Shown one piece after another: positions 1 through 8,650 of a DNA stretch of 64,000 nt. The number at the start of each line of letters is the position of its first letter. Within the stretch, counting starts at the first letter, position 1. Source of the DNA: Corynebacterium mendelii. GTDB lineage: Bacteria > Actinomycetota > Actinomycetes > Mycobacteriales > Mycobacteriaceae. The notes under the pieces are model-generated. The model had not been told where the DNA came from, searched no databases, and saw nothing but the letters and a program-made list of their open reading frames with translations. Made by a program: the position numbers and the translations under genes. The stretch covers positions 383,818-447,817 of the forward strand of contig NZ_JAFLEQ010000008.1 in assembly GCF_017307055.1 (NCBI RefSeq), in the 5' to 3' direction.

Positions 1-1343
1 GGGGCCGGTGGCCGGGGGGTGTCCGCGGTGCTGGTGATGGTGGCCTGGAGCGAGGGCATTGCGGTGGTGGCGGTGGGTTGGGAGCCGCCGCCGGTGGTGA
101 CCGCCTTACTGATCCGCGGCACCAGGTTGTCCATCAGCCAGGCGATAGTAAGCACCGAGGGATGCTCCAGGGCGACAATGGTGTCCGGATCCTGGAAGGC
201 GATGAAACATCCCCGCGCCACCGGCGGCAGTGCGGTGAAGAAAGGATTGTTTTCGGTGTGCCCGCGCATTTCATCGTTGGAAAACCAGGTCAACAGACAA
301 TCCGGGGACATCCCGCCGAGCTGGTCAAAGGGCAGCAGCACCGAATACGGAGGATCGATATCCGTGTGCCCGGCCACAATGCCCGCTGAAGTGTCGGCGA
401 CCTCAACGGTGGTGGTCACCGGCGGGGAGGAGGATGCCGGCGCCTGGCCGGAGATCTCCGGGGCGGGTTCATTTCCCTCCGCCGGGGCATGCGGATAGGG
501 GGACGGCCCCGGTTCGGCGATCGGTGAAAAACCGAGGGCGGCAAGCAGCTGGACGGTCGGATCCCGGTCGAAGTAGACACGCAGTCCGTCGGCGTTGCCC
601 ACGGAGGTGAACGCCGCCGTTTTACCGGCGAATTCGGGGTGGTTGTCCCGGGCGGCGGTGAGTTTGTCCTCCGTGTCGCGGATGAGTTTGTCGGCCTGCT
701 TCTGCTTGCCCATCACCGCCCCGATAATCCGGGTGGTTTCCCGCCACCCGGTCTGCGCTGTCTTGTTCGGGTGGGCGACAGTCGGGGCGATCCGGGACAG
801 GGTGCGGTACTGGTCCTCGTGCAGGGGAACCCCGACGGCGAAAATCACATCGGGTTTCAGGTCGCTGATCTTGTCGTAGGGCAGCGAGCCGTCGACTTCC
901 TGCAGCAGATCCGGTTTCTGGATCGACAGGCTGTTGTCCATCCACGGGGTGATAGCCGCCCCATTGGTGGTTTTACCGGTCATGTCGGGAATACCCGCCG
1001 GGGTGATCCCCAGCGCGACCAGCGCATCGGCGGAAGGCAGCCCGAGGGCCACCGCCCGGTTCGGCTGGCGGTCGATGGTGACTTCACCGAAAGAATTGTG
1101 CACCACCATCGGCCACGGTGACTGCTGCGGATCCTGCGGTTGCACCGCCGTGGGCGTCGGGCCGGCATCGGCGTCCCCGCCGACGGTGACCACCCCGCCG
1201 AACATGCTGATCGCCGCCCATGCGATGGTGCAGCAGATCACAAACACCGACAGCACCCTGACCAGCAGGCGCGCCCAGCGCCACCACTCGTTGTTGTGCT
1301 GGGCGTGCAGCGGCTGATCCGGTTGATGCGGCTGGTCGGACAC
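1..1343 (-). CDS. FecB-like periplasmic solute-binding protein, membrane-anchored (3' end outside window)
   Basis: Reading leftward from a GTG at 1343, the frame stays open for 447 codons to the window edge, so the C-terminus is missing. An AGGAGAG ribosome site lies 9 nt upstream. The N-terminus is short and cytoplasmic, followed by one hydrophobic helix at about residues 27-53 and no lipobox, so the protein is probably anchored by that helix. The rest has the pattern of iron-siderophore, heme or cobalamin binding proteins (Peripla_BP_2 family): a substrate-recognition stretch after 'FGEVTIDRQPNRAVALGLPS', then 'GITPAGIPDMTG' and 'DLKPDVIFAVG'. A proline/threonine-rich insertion sits near residues 285-310. 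No permease or ATPase is visible, so the substrate cannot be assigned. Confidence 0.75.
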   Translation of the reverse strand, partial: MSDQPHQPDQPLHAQHNNEWWRWARLLVRVLSVFVICCTIAWAAISMFGGVVTVGGDADAGPTPTAVQPQDPQQSPWPMVVHNSFGEVTIDRQPNRAVALGLPSADALVALGITPAGIPDMTGKTTNGAAITPWMDNSLSIQKPDLLQEVDGSLPYDKISDLKPDVIFAVGVPLHEDQYRTLSRIAPTVAHPNKTAQTGWRETTRIIGAVMGKQKQADKLIRDTEDKLTAARDNHPEFAGKTAAFTSVGNADGLRVYFDRDPTVQLLAALGFSPIAEPGPSPYPHAPAEGNEPAPEISGQAPASSSPPVTTTVEVADTSAGIVAGHTDIDPPYSVLLPFDQLGGMSPDCLLTWFSNDEMRGHTENNPFFTALPPVARGCFIAFQDPDTIVALEHPSVLTIAWLMDNLVPRISKAVTTGGGSQPTATTAMPSLQATITSTADTPRPPA

Positions 1344-1536
1344 TGGGGGAAACTCTCCTGGGGCGCAGGCACGGCGGCACCAAACCCGGCGGGGTGCCGG
1401 ATGGGCCGCAGGGGTGCTTTATCAACAAAAAGTCTATCTCTTTTGCCTGCCCCAAGGCCCCCGGCCACCGGACCCGCCCCCCGGTCACCGGTGCCGCCAT
1501 GGCCCATGGCAGCGGCCACCGGCCCGCACCACACAG

Positions 1537-1575
1537 AAAAAAACCGCCGGACAACATCGCGGTGTTGTCCGGCGG
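1537..1575 (-). terminator. Rho-independent terminator of the small secreted-peptide gene
   Basis: A perfect 13-bp inverted repeat (1544-1556 with 1563-1575, 6-nt loop) is followed, in the leftward direction, by seven T residues (1543-1537). It lies 70 nt past the stop of the gene ending at 1645 and separates it from the FecB-like gene. Confidence 0.9.
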
Positions 1576-1644
1576 GAAAAGCGGGCGGGGCGGATCACTG
1601 TCCGCGCCCGGCATTTTTTTGCGTCTGGTGGCCTGTCTCGGGTC

Positions 1645-1785
1645 TTACCCGGCCACGGCCACGGTGGTGGCTTCAGCGGTGTTTTCGACCTCGGCTGCGG
1701 CAAAGCCCGCCGCTCCGGCCAGAAGGGTAAGGGCGGCAATGCCGGCCAGGGCGTTGCGGACAAGTCGGAAGTGGTTGGTATTCAT
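1645..1785 (-). CDS. Small secreted peptide, 46 residues, unknown function
   Basis: An ATG at 1785 is preceded by GAGGAGACG, a strong ribosome site. The product begins MNTNHFRLVR, followed by a hydrophobic stretch (residues 11-29, ALAGIAALTLLAGAAGFAA) and a short tail ending TTVAVAG. This is a typical Sec signal peptide with an Ala-rich cleavage region near residue 30, leaving a mature peptide of only about 16 residues. There are no cysteines and no lipobox. The gene has its own terminator and lies alone upstream of rplN. I do not recognise a family. The ribosome site, signal peptide and terminator together make it likely to be real. Confidence 0.6.
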   Translation of the reverse strand: MNTNHFRLVRNALAGIAALTLLAGAAGFAAAEVENTAEATTVAVAG

Positions 1786-2601
1786 CGTTTTTTCGTCTCC
1801 TCGGAATAAAAAGATTAAAGATTAAGCGGTCAAATTCCGCGGGGCCGGTGGCCCTCGGCGGCCGGCAGTCGGTGACGGGCGGTGCGCAACGATCCGACCG
1901 TTGGTCGGGTGCGCCCGAAAACAAGCGGACCCATTGATTAAAAAACGACGTTGTCGCCACCCGGTGAAACTGCCTGCAACCTGCAGCTATAAAGTGCAAG
2001 AGGAAAAACTAATTGTTTTCCACCCATGATTAGAGCGCTCAAGTTGCGGTATTAACTTAGGGCTAGGATGCTAACTGTTAACCTTTAGTTCGTCAAGCCC
2101 TACCCTAAAAAAAGGCTGTGGCCAGCGCAGATTGCTGTGACAGTTGGGGGATACCCACGAGATAAAATGGATTGTAATTGCTGTGTTAACCCGCTGTTAA
2201 CCTTGTGGTGTCGCGGATGGTTCGGCGGATTGGGGACCTGTTGCTCCGGGGTCCGGGCTGCGGGGGTGGTTTGCGGTGGAGGTCAACCTGTGCTTTAATT
2301 TCCTGGCTGTCTGCGCGGGTCGGTTCACCGTGCGTTTCCGAGCGTGAACCGAGACCCTTCGACACCGCGTCACTGACCTGCCGGTTACCGTCCACCTGTT
2401 GGATGCGGCACCGGTCCGGTTGTGGTGGCGCATATGTACGGTGTTCGTCGATTGCGGCGGATAACCCCCACACCCCACGGCACATGGTTGCCGGATGTGC
2501 GGTTGTCCGGTGTGTTGCGCACGACAGTTGTGTACATCAAGACCGCGTGTGTCCGGGTCGGAAATCCGGCGCACATTGATATCCAGGTCAGGAGACCCAT
2601 A
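1786..2601. other. Long AT-richer intergenic region before rplN
   Basis: About 815 bases with no credible protein-coding frame. The part from 1930 to 2200 is clearly AT-richer than its surroundings. It contains three copies of GTTAACC (2077-2083, 2185-2191, 2196-2202). The direct repeat TTAATCT-TTAATCT lies on the minus strand just upstream of the small peptide gene. Promoters for the peptide (leftward) and for rplN (rightward) must lie here; I cannot fix either with confidence. Confidence 0.5.
2186..2202 (+). promoter_or_regulatory. Candidate operator, shared with the CUT2 sugar transporter promoter
   Basis: The 17-mer TTAACCCGCTGTTAACC differs by one base from the reverse complement of 28760-28776, which lies in the promoter of the RbsB-like gene. 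On the minus strand here, TTAACA (2200-2195) and TACAAT (2176-2171) are 18 nt apart and could form a leftward promoter overlapping the site. Function is inferred only from the repeated sequence. Confidence 0.35.
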
Positions 2602-2970
2602 GTGATTCAGCAGGAATCGCGGCTGCGGGTCGCCGACAACACCGGTGCGAGGGAACTCCTCTGCATCCGTGTCCTCGGCGGTTCCACCCGACGCTTCGCG
2701 GGCATCGGCGACGTTATTGTCGCCACCGTGAAGGAAGCAACCCCCGGCGGCAACGTCAAATCCGGCGAAATCGTCAAGGCCGTCATCGTTCGCGCGAAGA
2801 AGGAAACCCGTCGTCCCGACGGCTCCTACATTCGTTTCGACGAAAACGCCGCCGTGCTCATCAAGAACGACAACGAGCCGAAGGGCACCCGTATCTTCGG
2901 CCCCGTCGCCCGTGAACTCCGCGAAAAGAAGTTCATGAAGATTGTCTCGCTGGCTCCGGAGGTTATCTAA
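2602..2970 (+). CDS. rplN: 50S ribosomal protein L14
   Basis: The 122-residue product begins [19 protein letters not shown], the standard L14 start. L14 binds 23S rRNA in the large subunit at the intersubunit face. The GTG at 2602 was chosen because AGGAG lies 7 nt upstream and because longer upstream readings add residues absent from L14. It is first of a three-gene group; the rplX ATG follows its stop directly. The usual upstream partner rpsQ is not adjacent here. Confidence 0.97.
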   Translation: MIQQESRLRVADNTGARELLCIRVLGGSTRRFAGIGDVIVATVKEATPGGNVKSGEIVKAVIVRAKKETRRPDGSYIRFDENAAVLIKNDNEPKGTRIFGPVARELREKKFMKIVSLAPEVI

Positions 2971-3285
2971 ATGAAGATTCACAAGGGCGATACGGTTATC
3001 GTCATCTCCGGTCCGGACAAAGGCGCCCGCGGCAAGGTCATTGAGGCCTACCCGAAGCGCGACAAAGTTCTGGTCGAAGGCGTCAACCGCATCAAAAAGC
3101 ACGTCGCCAACCCCACTCCTGAGCGTGGCGCCCAGTCTGAGGGCATCGTCACCCAGGAAGCGCCGATCCACGTCTCCAACGTGATGATCGTCGACGCGGA
3201 CGGCAACCCGACCCGTGTCGGCTACCGCACGGATGAGAACGGCAAGCGTGTTCGCATCTCGCGCAAGACCGGGAAGGACATCTAA
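2971..3285 (+). CDS. rplX: 50S ribosomal protein L24
   Basis: The 104-residue product starts [20 protein letters not shown] and carries the KOW motif of L24 near the N-terminus. L24 initiates large-subunit assembly by binding the 5' end of 23S rRNA. The start codon abuts the rplN stop with no gap, so the two are translationally coupled. rplE starts 3 nt after it ends. Confidence 0.97.
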   Translation: MKIHKGDTVIVISGPDKGARGKVIEAYPKRDKVLVEGVNRIKKHVANPTPERGAQSEGIVTQEAPIHVSNVMIVDADGNPTRVGYRTDENGKRVRISRKTGKDI

Positions 3286-3288
3286 ACA

Positions 3289-3861
3289 ATGAGCGACAAC
3301 TACACCCCCCGTCTGAAGGCCCGTTACCGCGAGGAAATCCGCAAGACGCTGTCGGATCAGTTCGACTACCACAACGTCATGCAGGTCCCCGGCATCACCA
3401 AGATCGTCGTCAACATGGGTGTCGGCGCAGCCGCCCGTGACGCCAAGCTGATCAACGGTGCCCTGGAAGATCTGACCGCGATCACCGGCCAGAAGCCGGA
3501 AATCCGCCGGTCCAAGAAGTCGATCGCCAACTTCAAACTGCGTGAGGGTATGCCGATCGGCGCCCGCGTCACCCTGCGTGGCGACCGCATGTGGGAGTTC
3601 CTCGACCGTCTGCTGACTGTTGCTCTGCCCCGTATCCGCGACTTCCGCGGCCTGTCGGACAAGCAGTTCGACGGACACGGCAACTACACCTTCGGCCTGA
3701 CCGAGCAGACCATGTTCTACGAAATCGACGTCGACAAGGTCGATCATGCCCGTGGCATGGACATCACTGTGGTGACCACCGCCACCAACAACGAGGAAGG
3801 CCGTGCGCTGCTGCGCGAGCTGGGCTTCCCGTTCAAAAAGGGCGATCAGTCCGAGCACTAA
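3289..3861 (+). CDS. rplE: 50S ribosomal protein L5
   Basis: The 190-residue product contains the L5 signatures '[14 protein letters not shown]' and '[20 protein letters not shown]'. L5 binds 5S rRNA in the central protuberance. It is last in the rplN-rplX-rplE group. In most bacteria rpsN or rpsH follows directly, but here rpsH lies 29 kb away and a large hairpin follows the stop. Confidence 0.97.
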   Translation: MSDNYTPRLKARYREEIRKTLSDQFDYHNVMQVPGITKIVVNMGVGAAARDAKLINGALEDLTAITGQKPEIRRSKKSIANFKLREGMPIGARVTLRGDRMWEFLDRLLTVALPRIRDFRGLSDKQFDGHGNYTFGLTEQTMFYEIDVDKVDHARGMDITVVTTATNNEEGRALLRELGFPFKKGDQSEH

Positions 3862-3921
3862 ACCACACAGGCACTGAAACCTCAGTCGTCCCGGCGTTTC
3901 CGCGGGCGGCCGGGGTTGCAC

Positions 3922-3967
3922 CACACACCCCCGGCGGGAAGACATTTCTTCCCGCCGGGGGTGTGTG
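3922..3967 (+). terminator. Large terminator-like hairpin after rplE
   Basis: A perfect 21-bp inverted repeat (3922-3942 with 3947-3967) with a 4-nt CATT loop lies 61 nt after the rplE stop. No T-run follows, so it is not a canonical intrinsic terminator. Its position suggests it stops or stabilises the L14-L24-L5 transcript. Confidence 0.7.
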
Positions 3968-4038
3968 CCGTTGTGCGGCACGCCTGTGCCCCGCCGCCCC
4001 GGTGCCGGCTGCCGTATCCCGCGGGGGCGGAAAGCGAC

Positions 4039-4044
4039 TACTAT
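4039..4044 (+). promoter_or_regulatory. -10 box of a probable leaderless promoter for the DyP peroxidase
   Basis: TACTAT ends 7 nt before the ATG at 4052 and there is no clear ribosome site next to the ATG. This places the transcription start at or beside the start codon. Inference from spacing only. Confidence 0.45.
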
Positions 4045-4051
4045 TTGACAC

Positions 4052-4963
4052 ATGGCTTACCAGACTGCAATTACTTCCCAGGGCACCGCCGACCACGTTT
4101 ATTTCGAGTTTGATCTGGCCGACGGCGCCGACAAAGACCAGGTGGGTGCAAAGCTTGCGCTTGTCGCCGACACCCCGTTTGTCATGGGGGTGGGCATTGT
4201 CATCGGCATCCGCCCCAGCCTGTGGGAGGAGATTGCCCCGGACCCGCAATTTGTGCCGGTGGGGGTGCACGACTTCGCCGAGCCGCTGCGCGGCGCCGGG
4301 GACTATGCGATGCCCGCCACCCAGCATGATGTGTGGGTGTGGATCGCAGGCCCGGACCGCTCGCGGGTCTACGACGCCTCCGAGTCGATGCTGCGCACCT
4401 TCGAAGGGCTGCTGGTGACCGCCACCGAAACCGCCGGCTGGGTCTATGAATCGAACCGGGATCTCACCGGTTTTGAAGACGGCACCGAAAACCCGGGTGC
4501 ACTGGCCGCCCCGTCACTGGTGGCTGTACCCGACGGCCAGCCCGGCGCCGGATCGTCGGTGCTTCTCTACCAGCTGTGGGAACACAAACGCGAATGGGAG
4601 AAGCTGCACACCCAGGCGCAGGAACGGGTCATTGGGCGCACCAAGACCGATTCGGTGGAGCTGGAAGGCGCGGAGGCCCGGGAATCCTCCCACGCGCAGC
4701 GCACCGTCGTCGAGGTCGACGGTGAGGAACAGCACATCTACCGCCACAACACCGCCTACGGCGGGCACCGCAGCCGGGGCACGGTATTTGTCGGATTCTC
4801 CTTCGACCAGTGGCGTACCGAGGAAATGCTGCGGCGGATGGCCGGTGCCGATGGCGGCCCCCGGGATGCGCTGACCTATTTCGCCGATGCGGTCACCGGC
4901 GGCTGGTACACCTGCCCGTCGGTGGAGGCTTTCCTGGCCATGGCCCCCGACGACGAGGACTAG
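4052..4963 (+). CDS. DyP-type heme peroxidase (YfeX/DypB-like)
   Basis: The 303-residue protein has the family motif GFEDGTENP (residues 140-148, catalytic Asp143). It also has 'YRHNTAYGG' (His232, likely proximal heme ligand), Arg242 just before 'GTVFVGFS', and a C-terminal helix region typical of the YfeX/DypB branch. It would use peroxide to oxidise dyes, phenols or metal ions. There is no signal peptide, so it is cytoplasmic or encapsulated; no encapsulin gene is visible in the window. It is a single-gene unit with a probable leaderless promoter and a strong bidirectional terminator. Confidence 0.9.
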   Translation: MAYQTAITSQGTADHVYFEFDLADGADKDQVGAKLALVADTPFVMGVGIVIGIRPSLWEEIAPDPQFVPVGVHDFAEPLRGAGDYAMPATQHDVWVWIAGPDRSRVYDASESMLRTFEGLLVTATETAGWVYESNRDLTGFEDGTENPGALAAPSLVAVPDGQPGAGSSVLLYQLWEHKREWEKLHTQAQERVIGRTKTDSVELEGAEARESSHAQRTVVEVDGEEQHIYRHNTAYGGHRSRGTVFVGFSFDQWRTEEMLRRMAGADGGPRDALTYFADAVTGGWYTCPSVEAFLAMAPDDED

Positions 4964-5041
4964 CCGCCGATGGCGCCGCATCGGGGAGGGTGACCGGCGC
5001 CGGGAAAAACCACACGTTTTTGAGCGGGCAGAAAAACACAA

Positions 5042-5103
5042 GCCGCATCCCGGCTGCCCCGGTGGTGGGTAACCACCGGCAGCCGGGATGCGGCGAATTT
5101 TTT
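5042..5103 (+). terminator. Bidirectional terminator between the DyP peroxidase and apbE genes
   Basis: A 17-bp perfect stem (5042-5058 with 5078-5094) encloses an inner GGTGGT/ACCACC stem and is followed by T6 (5098-5103). On the other strand an A-rich left flank gives a T-run for the leftward apbE transcript ending at 5174. Confidence 0.9.
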
Positions 5104-5173
5104 GTGCCGGCCCGGATAGTGTCCGGGCCGTGTCGTTGGCGTGGGGCCGGCCGGTTGTGGTGTGTGGGCCTTT

Positions 5174-6130
5174 CTACAGCGGCGGCTGGATTTCGGGGAA
5201 GCCCTCCGAACGGAACAGCTTGTTTTCCATCATCACCAGCCAGGAGAAGTCGGCGATTTTCTCCAGATCCTGCGGCAGGCCGAAAAACAGGGCGGTGGCC
5301 ATCATGTCGGCGGTCATGCAGTCATCGGCAATGGTCCACACCCCCTGAATGTGATCGACCGGTTCACCGGTGATCGCGGAGATAATGTGGTGCCAGCGGC
5401 CGTGCCTGCGCCGGGCCGGTGAACTGGCGGCCAGGGCTTTGTCGCGCAGCTCGATCGAGCCGATGATCATCGTGGTGTTGCGGGGATCCTCCAGCCCGAC
5501 GGTGATCGGGCCGCCGCGGACTTTCATGTCGCCTGATCCGTCGACCAGCACCGTGTCTTTACCGGTGGAGGCGATGGTGTCATTGACGATATTGAACACC
5601 TGGTCGACGGCCAGACCCTTGCCGGCCGCACCGATGTCGATCAGTTCACCGGGCCGGACCGCCAGCACCGGCAGGTGCGCCAGGAAATCATCGTTGGTCG
5701 GGGCCGGAACAGAAGTGGCGACATCCTCCCGGGCGAAGTCTTCCAGCCGGTTGGTGGAACCGGTGTAGTCGCCGGTGAAACCGAGGGACGCCAGCGACGA
5801 ACCGGTCAGCACCGACACGTCGCCGCCGGTGGCGTTGTGCACATCCCGGTAGAGCCGGAACATGTCTTTGGCGTAGCCGGGAATCCGCAGCTGCCCGCCG
5901 GTGCGGGACAGTTTCGACACCTCTGAATCATCGTCCCAGCGGGAAAATTCACGGACGAATTCGTCAAGCCAGTGCCGGGAATCGGCGACAGCGTCCTCGA
6001 AGCCGGCAACGGCGGTGCCCGACCGGGAGCTCAACGCCCTGCCGCCGAGCCTCAGCCGCGGGTTGACGGCGATGCGCCAGGTGGTGCCGAGGGCGGGAAA
6101 AACGGTTTCAGCGTGGGGTGTGTCATTCAC
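5174..6130 (-). CDS. apbE: FAD:protein FMN transferase ApbE
   Basis: The 318-residue protein attaches FMN from FAD to a Ser/Thr of partner proteins. Visible family features include 'FPALGTTWRIAV' at the N-terminus, 'IDIGAAGKGLAVDQV' and 'VLVDGSGDMKVRGG' in the centre, and 'ADDCMTADMMATALFFG' near the C-terminus. The GTG at 6130 was chosen because it overlaps the last codons and stop of the upstream lipoprotein gene by 8 nt, indicating translational coupling. No signal peptide is evident in the chosen reading, so it would act in the cytoplasm or on the partner before export. The adjacent gene encodes the obvious substrate. Confidence 0.92.
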   Translation of the reverse strand: MNDTPHAETVFPALGTTWRIAVNPRLRLGGRALSSRSGTAVAGFEDAVADSRHWLDEFVREFSRWDDDSEVSKLSRTGGQLRIPGYAKDMFRLYRDVHNATGGDVSVLTGSSLASLGFTGDYTGSTNRLEDFAREDVATSVPAPTNDDFLAHLPVLAVRPGELIDIGAAGKGLAVDQVFNIVNDTIASTGKDTVLVDGSGDMKVRGGPITVGLEDPRNTTMIIGSIELRDKALAASSPARRRHGRWHHIISAITGEPVDHIQGVWTIADDCMTADMMATALFFGLPQDLEKIADFSWLVMMENKLFRSEGFPEIQPPL

Positions 6131-6587
6131 GGGCTTTGTCGCGGATGTTGTCGGCCATCTCATTAAAAGATGCGGAAGTCAGCGACGCGCCGCCGACGAC
6201 GTGGATCCTCACGCTTTCGATCGGGCAGCCGTGGATGGCTTCCGGCAGGGCTGCCGCGAAAGATTTCTGCAGGCCCAGTGAGCGCCGGTTCTCGGTGTCG
6301 GGGGTGACGGTGACCTGATCGACGAGACCGTCTTTCAAGGTCACGTCAGCGGAGAACTTCTCCTCCATGACATGGGTCATGTAGGAGCCTTCCTCATGGT
6401 AGGTGCCGTCTGTATAGGTCGCTTCATTGGCGGTGGCGCCCTCGATATTGCACACACCAGCCCCGAAGTCCTCGTAGGCGCCCGACTCGGATGAGGAACA
6501 TCCGGCAAGCACCATCATCACCGGCGCGGTGGAGGCGGTCAGGGCTGCGGCTTTCAGCCACACGGGGGGTTTACGCTGTGTCGTCAC
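6123..6587 (-). CDS. FMN-binding-domain lipoprotein, probable ApbE substrate
   Basis: The 154-residue product has a signal peptide with lipobox LAGC (residues 27-30) and a single FMN_bind-like domain: 'YTDGTYHEEGSY', then 'FSADVTLKDGLVDQVTV', then 'VVGGASLTSASF'. GGAS (132-135) followed by LTS (136-138) corresponds to the SGAT-type flavinylation motif, so a Ser/Thr there should carry covalent FMN. This predicts an extracytoplasmic flavoprotein able to relay electrons at the membrane. The GTG at 6587 lies 6 nt after a GACAAT box, suggesting a leaderless start; a TTG 15 nt further upstream is the alternative. It is coupled to apbE by an 8-nt overlap. Confidence 0.78.
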   Translation of the reverse strand: MTTQRKPPVWLKAAALTASTAPVMMVLAGCSSSESGAYEDFGAGVCNIEGATANEATYTDGTYHEEGSYMTHVMEEKFSADVTLKDGLVDQVTVTPDTENRRSLGLQKSFAAALPEAIHGCPIESVRIHVVGGASLTSASFNEMADNIRDKARE

Positions 6588-6940
6588 GAAAATATTGTCC
6601 AACCGTTTGTCTTGTCGGTGCAGTGCTGATGGCCTGCCCGGGACCGGGCGGGCCGCATCACCGGGGAGTGCGGTACGCGGCGGGGGCCGGGGAAAGCATC
6701 CCCGACCCGGTCACCCAACGATCATAGCCTTTTCCCCGGTGGCGTGACCTGCCGGGTGGCGGGGGCCAGGAGCGGCGGCGGGTGGAGCCGCTGTTGACGT
6801 TGGGGCGGCAAGCAGCAACGATGGTGTCACCGGATGTTTCCGGCAGACGGGCGCCCCGCCCGCCGGGTACCCCGGTGCGGTAGTGCCCCCGCGCCTTTCG
6901 GGGCCGTGCACAGGAAGACAAACAGGAAAAGAAGTTGAAC
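6588..6940. other. Intergenic region between the FMN lipoprotein and the NhaC antiporter genes
   Basis: About 350 bases between divergent genes. Near the lipoprotein start there is a GACAAT -10-like box (6594-6599, minus strand). Short GC-rich self-complementary patches occur, for example around 6632-6650. I see no further gene or convincing operator. Confidence 0.4.
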
Positions 6941-8437
6941 ATGCCAGCGACGACAACCCCCGTCGACCACCCGGCCACCGCCACCCATTTCAACCGGAAG
7001 GACACCGACCCGGATTTTGCCTTCGCCCTGACAAGTTTCGCGGCGGTGGTGGCCACCATCGCCATCGGCCTGGTGGTGCTGGGCCTGCCGCTGCTCGCGG
7101 TGATGATGGTGGCCCTGGCGGAGACTGTGGTGGCCGCTGCAATCCACGGGCTGAAAAACGGCACCGCCGTCGGGCTGATCGCCCGCCAGATAGTCACGGC
7201 GGCCTGGCGGTCGGTGTGGTCGGCCAAACAGGCGCTGGTTATTTTCGTGCTGATCGGGGCCATGATCGCGGCCCTGATTGCCGCCGGAACCGTGGCGACA
7301 CTGATCAATCTCGGGGTGAGTCTGGTCAGCCCCGCCTGGTTTTTGCCGGCCGGGCTTATTTTGTGCTCGATGATGTCGGTGGCCACCGGCACCGCCTGGG
7401 GTACGGTCGGTACCGCCGGTGTGGTGCTCATGGGGGTGGGGGCCGCCATGGGCCTGCCCCTGCCGCTGGTCGCCGGGGTTATTGTCTCCGGGGCGTGTTT
7501 CGGCGACAAAATGTCACCGGTGTCGGATACCACCAATCTGGCGGCGATGAGTTCACGCACCGATGTCTACCGGCACATCCGCTCGATGATGTCGACCACC
7601 ATCCCCACCTACATCATTGTGCTGGCCGCCTTCACCGTTGTCGGCTATCTCATTGCCCCTCCGGCGCTGCCGGCCGGACAACTGGACGGCATCTCGACCG
7701 CCCTGGCCGGCGTCTATGACATGGGGTGGCTGGCGGTGGTGCCGATCATCGTGTTGATCGTGCTGTCGGCGCTGCGGGTTCCGGCGATACCGACAATGCT
7801 GCTGTCGACGGTGGTGGCGGTCATTGTCGCCGTGACCGTCCAGGGTGCCCAGCCGGCCGGTGTGCTGCACGCACTGTGGCACGGCGGCGGGGCCGCCACG
7901 GGGATTGAATCACTGGACGGGCTGCTGTCCCGCGGTGGGGTGGTGAGCATGTGGTTCACCATGAAGCTGTCGCTGGTGGCCCTGTCACTGGGCGGTATCC
8001 TGCTGCATTTCGGTTTCATGCGGTCACTGATCGCCGGTATTTTGGCCCGGGTGCGCCGCCGCGGATCCCTGATCTCGTCGTCGATCGCGGCAGCCCTGGT
8101 GGGAAACCTCGGCATGGGGGAGGCCTACCTGTCGATCATTTTGGGCGGGCAGCTGTTCAGTGACGCCTACACCAAAGCCGGTATCGACCGCAGTGTGCTC
8201 AGCCGCAGCCTGGAGGAAGGCGCCACATTGACCACGCCGCTGATCCCGTGGACGACCGCCGGCATATTTTTCGCCACCACACTGGGCATACCCACCGTCG
8301 ACTATCTTCCCTTTGCCTGGCTGAACCTGCTCAACCCGCTCGTCGGCGTCTTGTTCGCCTACCTGGGATGGGGTTTGATGCGCCATTCACGGGTCGGGAT
8401 GAAAGCCACCGCACGGCTGACCGACGAAGAAATCTAG
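6941..8437 (+). CDS. nhaC: NhaC-family Na+/H+ antiporter
   Basis: The 498-residue integral membrane protein has about a dozen hydrophobic helices. It carries the NhaC signature 'FGDKMSPVSDTTNLAA' near residue 190 and a C-terminal 'ITPW'-like segment (LIPWTTAGIFF). It would exchange Na+ (or malate/lactate in relatives) against H+ across the membrane. The ATG at 6941 has AGGAAAAG upstream; a TTG two codons earlier is also possible. It is transcribed alone, with a terminator after it. A neighbouring energy-coupling or pH-homeostasis role is inference only. Confidence 0.88.
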   Translation: MPATTTPVDHPATATHFNRKDTDPDFAFALTSFAAVVATIAIGLVVLGLPLLAVMMVALAETVVAAAIHGLKNGTAVGLIARQIVTAAWRSVWSAKQALVIFVLIGAMIAALIAAGTVATLINLGVSLVSPAWFLPAGLILCSMMSVATGTAWGTVGTAGVVLMGVGAAMGLPLPLVAGVIVSGACFGDKMSPVSDTTNLAAMSSRTDVYRHIRSMMSTTIPTYIIVLAAFTVVGYLIAPPALPAGQLDGISTALAGVYDMGWLAVVPIIVLIVLSALRVPAIPTMLLSTVVAVIVAVTVQGAQPAGVLHALWHGGGAATGIESLDGLLSRGGVVSMWFTMKLSLVALSLGGILLHFGFMRSLIAGILARVRRRGSLISSSIAAALVGNLGMGEAYLSIILGGQLFSDAYTKAGIDRSVLSRSLEEGATLTTPLIPWTTAGIFFATTLGIPTVDYLPFAWLNLLNPLVGVLFAYLGWGLMRHSRVGMKATARLTDEEI

Positions 8438-8529
8438 GCGCACTCCACCTGGATGACACCGGATATACCGCGGCTGACCACAGCCTTTTTCCCGTGGGCG
8501 CCGCCCGGCGGGTACGGCGCACACACCAC

Positions 8530-8591
8530 ACCCCGCCGCATCCGGCACGGCCCCCGTGAGGGCGGTGCGTGACACGGCGGGGTGGTTTTTT
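8530..8591 (+). terminator. Terminator after nhaC
   Basis: A 9-bp outer stem (8530-8538 with 8575-8583) encloses a second GC-rich hairpin and is followed by T6 (8586-8591). Confidence 0.6.
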
Positions 8592-8650
8592 CCCGGCAGA
8601 TCCGGCGGTGGTGGGGCGGCTGCGGCCGCCGGACCCCGCCGGTCGGGGGA

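Noticed and set aside
2050..2070. Possible DtxR/iron box in TTAACTTAGGGCTAGGATG
   Set aside because: Too many mismatches to the 19-bp consensus, and not placed next to a clear promoter of the FecB-like gene.
2197..4053. A 618-codon minus-strand frame opposite rplN-rplX-rplE
   Set aside because: It runs opposite three certain ribosomal-protein genes and has no recognisable domain.
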